DNA of 29,858 bases, from NCBI GenBank assembly GCA_964470195.1, contig CAYYBG010000024.1, forward strand, positions 1-29,858, in the 5' to 3' direction. The translations under genes were made by a program, and so were the position numbers. Numbering within the stretch: position 1 is the first letter of the stretch; each line of letters starts with the position of its first letter. Below the pieces are notes generated by a model, which searched no databases, was not told the DNA's origin, and saw nothing but the letters and a program-made list of their open reading frames with translations. Of the stretch, positions 1 to 6,935 are shown piece by piece. The DNA is from RFPI01 sp964470195 (GTDB lineage Bacteria; Pseudomonadota; Gammaproteobacteria; Burkholderiales; Methylophilaceae).

Positions 1-13
1 TTAAGGAGCAGAT

Positions 14-580
14 ATGAAAGGTAGTTTATTAGCATTCAGTTTAGTTGCATTATCGGGAATAGTGTCTGCAGCGCCAGAGACCTACATTATCGATGGCAAG
101 CATACTATGCCAAGATTTTCATACAATCATTTTGGCTACTCAACCCAGCTTAGTAAGTTTGATAAAACCTCCGGCAAGATTGTTTTTGATAAAGATGCAA
201 AGCAGGGATCGATTGAAGTGACAATTCAAACAACTTCTGTGAATACTGGGTATGCCGTATTTAATGAGCATATTCAAGGTGAAAAATTTTTTAATACTGC
301 AAAGTATCCAACGGCAACATTCACATCTAATCAGCTTCATTTTAAAGACGACAAGCTAGCATCTATTGATGGTATCTTAACAATCAAAGGTATTAGCAAA
401 TCAGTAACATTTACGGTAACTTCATTTATGTGTATGCCCCATCCAATGGCAAAGAAAGAAGCTTGTGGTGCTAATGCAACAACAGTAGTTAAACGCAGTG
501 AATTCAATATGGGTGAACATGTACCTTACGTCAGCGACGAGGTAACTATTGATATTCCAGTTGAAGCAATTAAAGAGTAA
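14..580 (+). CDS. YceI-family periplasmic protein
   Basis: The 188-residue protein begins with a signal peptide (hydrophobic residues 4-18, cleavage near the Ala-Ala at 19-20) and is therefore probably periplasmic. The mature part has YceI-family features: an opening YIIDGKHT segment with His, the central TTSVNTGYAVFNEHIQGEKFF segment split across strands, a YPTATFTS strand and an ITIKG-ISKSVTF strand late in the chain. YceI proteins form a lipocalin-like barrel that binds isoprenoid-type lipids (family knowledge); the ligand here is unknown. The start is supported by an AAGGAG Shine-Dalgarno at 3-8. It is followed after about 25 bases by the CDGSH gene and may be cotranscribed with it. Family assignment is confident; physiological role is not. 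Confidence 0.9.
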   Translation: MKGSLLAFSLVALSGIVSAAPETYIIDGKHTMPRFSYNHFGYSTQLSKFDKTSGKIVFDKDAKQGSIEVTIQTTSVNTGYAVFNEHIQGEKFFNTAKYPTATFTSNQLHFKDDKLASIDGILTIKGISKSVTFTVTSFMCMPHPMAKKEACGANATTVVKRSEFNMGEHVPYVSDEVTIDIPVEAIKE

Positions 581-604
581 TCAGGTTAAATATTGGAGAT
601 TGAA

Positions 605-838
605 ATGACCCCAGAAAATCCACAAAACTCCCCTTATGCAGTAGCAGTAGAAGCCGGCAAGACTTACTATTGGTGCTCTTGCGGAAAAAGTAAGACACAA
701 CCTTTTTGCGACGGCTCACATCAAGGAACTTCTTTTGCTCCCTTACAATACCAAGCAACAGAAAGTAAAACTGTTTATTTCTGCGGTTGCAAGAAAACAG
801 CTAATAAGCCTTTATGCGATGGTAGTCATAGCAGATGA
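605..838 (+). CDS. Double-CDGSH iron-sulfur protein
   Basis: A 77-residue cytosolic protein with two complete CDGSH motifs, CSCGKSKTQPFCDGSH and CGCKKTANKPLCDGSH. Each supplies three Cys and one His for a redox-active [2Fe-2S] cluster, as in mitoNEET-type and Miner2-type proteins. I chose the ATG at 605 because GGAG at 595-598 lies six bases upstream; an in-frame TTG at 593 overlaps that Shine-Dalgarno and is unlikely to be the start. The partner protein is unknown; small bacterial CDGSH proteins are generally assigned to electron transfer or cluster transfer. The gene lies between yceI-like and rsbW-like genes with short spacers. Confidence 0.93.
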   Translation: MTPENPQNSPYAVAVEAGKTYYWCSCGKSKTQPFCDGSHQGTSFAPLQYQATESKTVYFCGCKKTANKPLCDGSHSR

Positions 839-890
839 AATCGAGATAGTGTAGATTACTATATTTGCTTAACCCTAAGCAGGTTACTTA

Positions 891-1328
891 ATGACCGATT
901 CATCTGAACAATGTTTTTCTGTAAATCTCTCAGGATCTATTGCTCATTTAGAAGATTTGGCTTTAGCCTTACATAAGATTTGTGAGGCGTTGGCATTATC
1001 TAAAAAGATAGAAAATCAGCTTAATCTCATTCTAGAAGAGCTTTATGCCAATTCAGTGAATTATGCCTTCTCAAAAGTCGCCAAACCCATTGTTAAAATC
1101 GACATCAGTTTGTCGCAGGGAGAGTTGAAATTCATTTATCAAGATAATGGCCCTGCATTTAATCCTTTAGTCAATCAAATGCCAGATTTGCAGTTAACTC
1201 TTGAGGATAGGCCGATTGGTGGCTTGGGGATTTTGTTAGTGAAGACGCTTACTGATGATGTCAGTTATCAATATCAAGATGGCTTTAATCAAATTGTGAT
1301 GATTAAACGTATCGAGAATATATCGTAA
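891..1328 (+). CDS. RsbW/SpoIIAB-type serine kinase (HATPase_c_2)
   Basis: The 145-residue protein is a stand-alone GHKL ATPase domain of the anti-sigma kinase type. Visible motifs are the N-box EELYANSVNYAF (Glu49, Glu50, Asn54), the G1 box QDNGPAFNP (Asp85, Gly87) and the G2 box IGGLGILLV (Gly110, Gly111, Gly113), so ATP binding looks intact. Proteins of this class phosphorylate a Ser on a STAS antagonist and release or hold a target such as a sigma factor. The obvious partner is the STAS protein at 6467-6805, with the PP2C protein at 10923-12080 as opposing phosphatase. It ends four bases from the convergent minus-strand operon. The final target is not encoded in the window. Confidence 0.88.
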   Translation: MTDSSEQCFSVNLSGSIAHLEDLALALHKICEALALSKKIENQLNLILEELYANSVNYAFSKVAKPIVKIDISLSQGELKFIYQDNGPAFNPLVNQMPDLQLTLEDRPIGGLGILLVKTLTDDVSYQYQDGFNQIVMIKRIENIS

Positions 1329-1332
1329 CAGC

Positions 1333-2895
1333 TTAATTTTTCTGAGTTTGTTTTAGTATTTGCCGAATCTGCCACAATACTCTTTCAAAAATCCGAGTAC
1401 TGATAAATAAGGCTTTTCTTTCGCTTAGCTGAGTGTGATTTTCAGACATTAAATTATTGCGAATATTATCCATCAGACTGCTTCTATCAGATGTGAGCTC
1501 CAGCAAAATTTCATGGTGTTCATCAGTATTAATATTTTCCTCCAGTAGGTTGAGTACCAAATGTAAACCTTCTACTGTTGCCGCACTAATGCCAGTGTGA
1601 TGTTGTTTAATTTCGCTGATTGCCTGAGTAAAACTATATAAAGATTGAATCAGAGCAAACATTGCTTCTTGACGACTCTGCAATTCTATTAGCGTTCTGA
1701 TTTGGTCACCTAATTCCTGCTGGGCAATCTCATCAATAAATTGTTTGATACTTTGCATCAATTGCAAATTAGTCTCATGGCGAATTTGCAGTGGCATAAC
1801 CTGACCTGAATGTTGGCGCACTGTATCAAGGTATTGTGATAATCGAGAAAAGATACGCTGCTGCTCTTTATCGACTAAACTAAGAGCAATATTGCTATCT
1901 TGTATGGCTTCAGGGTAGATATATTTGGGTTTAGATAGAGACTCTTGCTCGCTTTCAGGAAATATTTTTTTAAGTTGCTTGAGAATTGGTTTTTGTCCGA
2001 TTGACACTAACATAGCCCCGCTAATTTGTAAGATAAGATAAATAATCGAGAGATGATAAGCTACCGAGCTATGACTTGCTGTTTGCGCTGAAAAGGCTGT
2101 TAAATCAGGGAATCCAAAGAAAATCAGCGCAACACCAAGTGTGCCGGTAAGCTTGCTGAGAAATTGAAAAAATGCCAGTTGTTTTTGCAGGCCATTTAAG
2201 TGCGAGGTAACCAGTAGCAAACTAACACCTGAGCCAATATTGGCACCAAATACAAAAATAACCGCTGAGTGAAATGAAATAATGCCGGTAATCACCAGAG
2301 CAATCGCTAGGATAGTGACCGTGGAAGCAGATTGAGTAATCATGGTAAGCATCAAGCCAACTATCAAACATATGGTCGAAGTTTCAGCTGCAAACTCAAT
2401 AAATTCTTTGACCCAAGGGCTTTGGTTAAGTAAATATGCACTCTCTTTAATCATCCCCAAACCAAGAAATAGCAATCCAAGTGCAAATAAAATGGCTACG
2501 ATATTTTTTGCGCGGTCAACATGATCAATATTGAATAGATGTGATATCCCAACTATTCCCACTAATACCAGCCCAGCCAGACGAATATCAATCGCCACAA
2601 GAAATACAATTAATGATCCACCGACACTAGACCATGCCAGCATACTGAGTGCTCTTTCAAAGACTAACGCACCAGAGTTTACTAAGCCCATGCAAATAAA
2701 AGTGGCAGCGCTGGTGCTATTGGTAATTGCCCCGAGTAGGGTGCCAGAGAGAGCAGCGCTCAGATAGCCGCCGGTGAGCTTGCTCATCAATGAGCGAAGT
2801 TGTTTGCCGGCAAAAGGTTTGATGCTGGCAGCGAGAAGATGTAAGCCAGAAAGAAAAAGCCCTAACCCAGAAAATACTACAGCATATTGAATCAT
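1333..2895 (-). CDS. Na/Pi-cotransporter family protein with PhoU-like C-terminal domain
   Basis: This 520-residue protein has about eight to nine hydrophobic segments in residues 1-310. Two inverted-repeat signature motifs resemble those of NptA/PF02690 transporters: TNSTSAAT near residue 60 and TQSASTVT near residue 187 (family form QSSSATT). Residues about 330-515 are soluble and helical, like the PhoU-type tail of bacterial family members. The expected role is sodium-coupled phosphate movement, possibly export. It is the last gene of a minus-strand operon, eight bases after the 2904-3587 gene, so it is cotranscribed with the amino acid ABC transporter. Substrate specificity cannot be read from sequence; the first motif has Asn in place of the usual Gln. 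Confidence 0.85.
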   Translation of the reverse strand: MIQYAVVFSGLGLFLSGLHLLAASIKPFAGKQLRSLMSKLTGGYLSAALSGTLLGAITNSTSAATFICMGLVNSGALVFERALSMLAWSSVGGSLIVFLVAIDIRLAGLVLVGIVGISHLFNIDHVDRAKNIVAILFALGLLFLGLGMIKESAYLLNQSPWVKEFIEFAAETSTICLIVGLMLTMITQSASTVTILAIALVITGIISFHSAVIFVFGANIGSGVSLLLVTSHLNGLQKQLAFFQFLSKLTGTLGVALIFFGFPDLTAFSAQTASHSSVAYHLSIIYLILQISGAMLVSIGQKPILKQLKKIFPESEQESLSKPKYIYPEAIQDSNIALSLVDKEQQRIFSRLSQYLDTVRQHSGQVMPLQIRHETNLQLMQSIKQFIDEIAQQELGDQIRTLIELQSRQEAMFALIQSLYSFTQAISEIKQHHTGISAATVEGLHLVLNLLEENINTDEHHEILLELTSDRSSLMDNIRNNLMSENHTQLSERKALFISTRIFERVLWQIRQILKQTQKN

Positions 2896-2903
2896 ATAGT
2901 ACT

Positions 2904-3587
2904 TTATTGACGCATATTGCGTAGCAGTCGATAGAGACTTAATGTGGTAATCACCAGCGCCAATGACATCACAATCAAGCTAAATTGACGAAGATTTTGA
3001 TAGCGTTGATCAAGTGAGTTTGACGTTGCAACACTTTGAGTGGATTGTAATTGATTGAATTGATTGCTCAGACTATCTAACTCTGAGTCCAATTGGCGGT
3101 CTATACCACGAACGCTTTGATCCAGTTGGTGGATATCTTGATAGTCATCAAAAGAGGCATGAGCAAGTTGCTTGTAATACCTAAGGGCGAGTTGCTGATG
3201 CTCACTAAATATAGTTTGGATATTTGAACATGTTGTATTCAGTTGTAACTTTGCACATTGCTGGATTGCATTGCTGAGGCTTTGTTGCACTTTATTTATT
3301 TGTTGCTGGAATAAATCTTGGTAATGCAATCTATCCTCAGGCTGCTTCCCGCGTAGCAAAATATTTTTCCATTCTTGTACTTGAATTTTAAAATCAATAC
3401 GAGCAGATAAAATATGGTTATTCAGTTGTAAAATTGCTGTAGCATGTTGGCTAGCTTGATGATACGCGCGGTTCATAGACCAAATCGAAAATAAAGATAC
3501 GATGCCCAAAAATAGCAATAGCGTTACCCATGTCCATGTAAACCGAATAATATTCTGTCTAAAATTTGCGCTAAAGGTTTGGTTCAT
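2904..3587 (-). CDS. Two-helix membrane protein with periplasmic four-helix-bundle-like sensor domain
   Basis: The 227-residue protein has a membrane helix at about 16-36, a long alpha-helical, Gln-rich region (40-200) and a second membrane helix at about 203-223, ending in a short basic tail. This matches the sensing half of chemoreceptors and histidine kinases (4HB_MCP-like), with no HAMP, kinase or other output domain after the second helix. Two Cys at the CAKLQLNTTC segment could form a periplasmic disulfide. The hybrid kinase at 6936-10913 has the same kind of input domain. It sits between the ABC ATPase and the Na/Pi protein in one operon, so I infer that it reports to or modulates one of them. 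No specific family is recognised. Confidence 0.72.
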   Translation of the reverse strand: MNQTFSANFRQNIIRFTWTWVTLLLFLGIVSLFSIWSMNRAYHQASQHATAILQLNNHILSARIDFKIQVQEWKNILLRGKQPEDRLHYQDLFQQQINKVQQSLSNAIQQCAKLQLNTTCSNIQTIFSEHQQLALRYYKQLAHASFDDYQDIHQLDQSVRGIDRQLDSELDSLSNQFNQLQSTQSVATSNSLDQRYQNLRQFSLIVMSLALVITTLSLYRLLRNMRQ

Positions 3588-3654
3588 AAAAGCTCTGCTT
3601 TAGGATTAACTATCAACCAGATAGTGAGGCAAGTTAAATGATACTCAGCAAAAA

Positions 3655-4740
3655 TTACGCATTTATCTTAAGTTGCAATAAATTACGATTTTCACTGCGT
3701 TGATAGTCAATATCGCTGGTCATATTGGTAATTAGCATTAAACCAATATCATCTGGTTGTTCGCTTTGCATGGGGTTGAATTGCGCACCATCGCTGTCAA
3801 AGCTAAGTTCTAAAGTATTGTTTTTCTCAGAGTGGCCAATGGTAAGTTTTAGTGACACTTTGCCAAGCAGAGGTTGATATATCAGTAATAATTCCTCAAG
3901 CACTAATAGTAGACGTTCTCTTTGTTTTTTGCCGACGAATTGCTTTTCGCAGAATAATTCAATTTCTGCATTCAGTGCATACAAATCATATTCAGCACTA
4001 TTGATGGTGAAAGAGAAGTTGCGGACTTGGTGAATAAAGGCCTTGGTGCGGTCTTTTTGCGGGTGGTCAAAAATTTGTTCTGGACTACCTTCTTCGTAGA
4101 TTAAGCCTTGATCCATAAAAAATACTCGGCTGGAAACATCTCGCGCAAAAGACATTTCATGAGTGACAATCAGCATTGTCATGCCTTCTTTAGCAAGTTT
4201 GCGAATCACCGCTAGTACTTCTTTAACCATCGTTGGGTCTAGCGCTGAAGTCGGCTCATCAAACAGAATCACTTCTGGTTCCATCGCTAAACAGCGGGCA
4301 ATCGCTACACGCTGCTTTTGCCCGCCTGAGAGTTCATCGGGGTAGTTATGGGCTTTCTCTGCTAGTCCGACTAATTTGAGCAGACTGAGTGCTTTCTGTT
4401 CTGCTTCAGCAGTAGATTTTCCGAGTAATTTTATTGGTGCCAGGGTGAGATTCTCTAGTACAGATAAATGGGAGAATAGATTAAATGATTGAAACACCAT
4501 ATTCATTTTTTGCCGCACTTTAGCGACATCAGTGTTGCTATCCATCATATCCTGACCATCGATCAGAATCTTGCCTCCAGTCGGTTGGTCAAGCAGATTA
4601 AGGCAGCGTAAGAATGTACTTTTGCCAGTCCCTGAGGGACCGATAATAGAAATCACTTCGCCTTTTTTGATTTCGGTATTGATATCTTTCAATACCACCA
4701 AATCACCATAGTGCTTAGAGAGATGTTGGACTGTAATCAT
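3655..4740 (-). CDS. Polar amino acid ABC ATPase fused to a degenerate RsbW-like domain
   Basis: Residues 1-243 form a complete GlnQ-type ATPase: Walker A GPSGTGKS at 34-41, Q-loop Gln84, signature LSGGQ at 137-141, Walker B ending in Asp161-Glu162, and switch His194. The usual subunit stops near residue 240. Here about 117 more residues follow (244-361) that align with the RsbW-like protein at 891-1328: LVLEELLLIY for its N-box, SDGAQFNP for its G1 box, PDDIGLMLI for its G2 box. The N-box Asn is Ile287, the G1 Asp position is Ser316, and the Gly-Gly of the G2 box is Asp-Asp, so ATP binding by the tail looks lost. The start codon overlaps the permease stop by four bases (ATGA), so the two genes are translationally coupled. 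Regulation through the tail is inference. Confidence 0.9.
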   Translation of the reverse strand: MITVQHLSKHYGDLVVLKDINTEIKKGEVISIIGPSGTGKSTFLRCLNLLDQPTGGKILIDGQDMMDSNTDVAKVRQKMNMVFQSFNLFSHLSVLENLTLAPIKLLGKSTAEAEQKALSLLKLVGLAEKAHNYPDELSGGQKQRVAIARCLAMEPEVILFDEPTSALDPTMVKEVLAVIRKLAKEGMTMLIVTHEMSFARDVSSRVFFMDQGLIYEEGSPEQIFDHPQKDRTKAFIHQVRNFSFTINSAEYDLYALNAEIELFCEKQFVGKKQRERLLLVLEELLLIYQPLLGKVSLKLTIGHSEKNNTLELSFDSDGAQFNPMQSEQPDDIGLMLITNMTSDIDYQRSENRNLLQLKINA

Positions 4741-6275
4741 GATGATTTACCTGCCTTACGTTTATATTTTGGGTCAGTGACTTTTTCAACATAATTGAGT
4801 GATTGCATCAGTAGCCATGAGATTAAGAAATACAAGATGGCAATCATAATCAATGGGAAGAAGGCATCGAAAGTTCGACTACGAATAATATCGCTGGCTT
4901 TAGTTAAATCTTGCACTGCGATATAACCTACGATAGATGTCATTTTGACTAGAGAAATAAATTCACCTTTATAGACTGGCAAAATGCGTAATATGGTTTG
5001 TGGCAAGATAATATAGATAAAGGTTTTAAGTTTATTAAAGCCCAGTGAAATTCCAGCTTCAGTTTGTCCTTTCTCTATACTTTCAATACCGCTTCTGAAA
5101 ATCTCTGCTACATAAGCACCAAAATTCATACCAAATGCAATGGTAGCGACCAATATTGGATTGATATTAATCGATCCAAATACCACATAGAAAATCAGCA
5201 TCAGAATCACTAGCACCGGCGTGCCTCGCAATATGCTGATATAAATTTTTGCTGGGATATTCAGAATAGCTTGTTTGGACATACGCATGAAGCACACTAA
5301 CGCGCCTAATAAAGTGCCAAAAATAGTGGATAACACTGCGATAAGTATGGTGGTCTTAAAGCCATCCCAAATCAGCAAATAACGCTTTTCTTGAATAATA
5401 TTGCTATTGAAACTATTCACCACCCCTTGCCAAAAGCCAATCTGCGCAACGTTGTTAGTGTCATTGTATTTTTGTACGATATTTTTCTTTAATGCAAAAG
5501 CACTCATGCCTATCTCAAAGTAGGAATCAGCAAAATTAATTTTCTGTTTACGCTCTTCGGTAATCATTAGCGTGACAGCGATAAAATCAATTTTGCCGGT
5601 GCTAACAGCAGGCATCAGACTGCCGAACTCCATATCATCAAAACGAATATCTTTACCCAAATAGGCAGCAAAACGTTTTGCTAACTCAATATTCATCCCT
5701 ATGTGTTGATTATCTTTGATAGTGACAAAAGGTAATCCTCCGTCACTCACATGGCCAGCTACTAATAAGCCATTTTTATTGGGAGTGGGAATATCTGGCA
5801 TGGCAGGATTTTCCTGCTTAGTCCAGCGATCAATCATTTTTTGATAAACACCATTTTCTTTAATACCTTTAAAAAATTGATTAAATTCATTTAACAGCTT
5901 TTCATTATCCTTACTGAAACCAAATGCGACCGGCATCATTTCAAATGGCTCACCTATGGTGGCGATATCAGGACTAGTTTTGAGTATTTCTTTTAGCGAG
6001 ACACTGTTATAAATGCCCACATCTACTTTAGAGGTTTTGACCGCCAGTAAAACATCGGAAGGCGATTTGTACTGCATGATTTCTGCTTCAGGATAGTGCT
6101 TGTGGGCAAAGGTATCGTGGGTGGAGCCTAGCATCACGGCAATTTTTTTATCTTTTAAGTCGGCTAGGGATTCCATCTTATTCGATGATTTATCCGTTGC
6201 GGAATCATCGGCGATGGCAGACAGGCCTAGCAAAGAAAGCAATAACAGCACTGCATAAAAAGTAATTTTTTTCAT
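4737..6275 (-). CDS. ABC permease fused to an N-terminal circularly permuted amino-acid-binding domain
   Basis: A 512-residue protein. After a signal peptide (1-22) comes a segment that matches the second half of SBP_bac_3 proteins (36-153, from SLADLKDKKIAV to KMIDRW), then a linker, then the segment that is normally first (168-263, with NIELAKRFAAYLG and TLMITEERKQKINFADSYFE). Residues about 300-512 are a HisM/GlnP-type permease with the EAA loop EAGISLGFNKLKTFIYIILPQ (split in two strands). Arg242 is the expected ligand carboxylate contact; the amino-contact Asp of GlnH appears as Asn90. I start at ATG 6275 because the signal peptide begins there; the frame stays open to 6383 without a plausible start. 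It is the first gene of the ABC operon. Confidence 0.9.
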   Translation of the reverse strand: MKKITFYAVLLLLSLLGLSAIADDSATDKSSNKMESLADLKDKKIAVMLGSTHDTFAHKHYPEAEIMQYKSPSDVLLAVKTSKVDVGIYNSVSLKEILKTSPDIATIGEPFEMMPVAFGFSKDNEKLLNEFNQFFKGIKENGVYQKMIDRWTKQENPAMPDIPTPNKNGLLVAGHVSDGGLPFVTIKDNQHIGMNIELAKRFAAYLGKDIRFDDMEFGSLMPAVSTGKIDFIAVTLMITEERKQKINFADSYFEIGMSAFALKKNIVQKYNDTNNVAQIGFWQGVVNSFNSNIIQEKRYLLIWDGFKTTILIAVLSTIFGTLLGALVCFMRMSKQAILNIPAKIYISILRGTPVLVILMLIFYVVFGSININPILVATIAFGMNFGAYVAEIFRSGIESIEKGQTEAGISLGFNKLKTFIYIILPQTILRILPVYKGEFISLVKMTSIVGYIAVQDLTKASDIIRSRTFDAFFPLIMIAILYFLISWLLMQSLNYVEKVTDPKYKRKAGKSS

Positions 6276-6466
6276 AGCCTTGCTCAAGTTTGTATAAATG
6301 GGACTACAAAACTGTAGCACAGATTTGAAAAAAAATTGAACCTCAAAGTAGATTAAATCAATCAAGCTTAAGCTGTTCCACATTTAAAGCCGTTTTAAGG
6401 TAGTATTTAGCATAATGTGTCATTGATTATTCATTCTGTATTTAATAACTAATCTTGAGGGTAATT
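6276..6466. promoter_or_regulatory. Divergent promoter region of the transporter and partner-switch operons
   Basis: This 191-base AT-rich spacer separates the minus-strand ABC operon from the plus-strand STAS operon and must hold both promoters. A CATAAT hexamer at 6411-6416 could be a -10 for the STAS operon, and TATACA on the minus strand (6291-6296) one for the ABC operon, but neither has a convincing -35 at normal spacing. No clear operator palindrome was seen. The shared spacer gives an opportunity for co-regulation. Confidence 0.4.
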
Positions 6467-6805
6467 ATGTTAGAGATAAAAAGTGAAAAGCAGCAAGAGG
6501 TGTTGGTGGTGCGATTAATTGGACGTCTTGATGGGCTGACTGCAAAAAGTTTTCTTGAACACCATAGTGCGCCTGAGTATACCAACTGTGCGAGAGTGGT
6601 ATTGAATTGTGTGGAATTAAATTACATTAGTTCTGAAGGTTTGCGTGTCATCTTGATGGCGGCTAAACAAGCCAAAGGCTTGGGTGGAAGTTTAACCTTA
6701 TGTGAGGTGAATGCCTCTGTGGGTGAAGTGATGGCGATCAGCGGCTTTGATCAGTTACTAGGTGTACATGCTAGCCTAGAGCAAGCGATTCAAGCTATCC
6801 AATAA
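6467..6805 (+). CDS. STAS-domain anti-sigma factor antagonist
   Basis: A 112-residue single STAS domain. The phosphorylation loop LNYISSEGLRVIL (Ser55-Ser56) corresponds to the loop of SpoIIAA, BtrV and HsbA-type antagonists, in which a Ser is phosphorylated by an RsbW-type kinase and dephosphorylated by a PP2C. The remaining ordering (VVRLIGRLDG strand, ARVVLNCVEL strand, GGSLTLCEV strand, SGFDQLLGV helix) is typical. ATG 6467 is chosen because GAGG at 6457-6460 lies six bases upstream; the in-frame TTG at 6455 overlaps this Shine-Dalgarno. It is the first plus-strand gene, upstream of the hybrid kinase and phosphatase, and the likely substrate of both the 891-1328 kinase and the 10923-12080 phosphatase. 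Confidence 0.92.
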   Translation: MLEIKSEKQQEVLVVRLIGRLDGLTAKSFLEHHSAPEYTNCARVVLNCVELNYISSEGLRVILMAAKQAKGLGGSLTLCEVNASVGEVMAISGFDQLLGVHASLEQAIQAIQ

Positions 6806-6935
6806 TCGATTGATTGCCCTAACTAAAACAATCACCAAGTAAAAAATAATCACTAAGATAAATTAAATATGCTTAGCCATTTCAGTCATGGCAATCGTTA
6901 ATCGACCAATTCAATTCAACAATATGAGGTGAGCG

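Noticed and set aside
6276..6383. Upstream open extension of the permease-fusion reading frame
   Set aside because: The signal peptide starts at Met 6275, and the extension has no plausible ribosome site and would bury that signal.
6811..6834. TGATTG/CAATCA inverted repeat after the STAS gene
   Set aside because: Only six pairs with a twelve-base loop and no T-tract; too weak to call a terminator.
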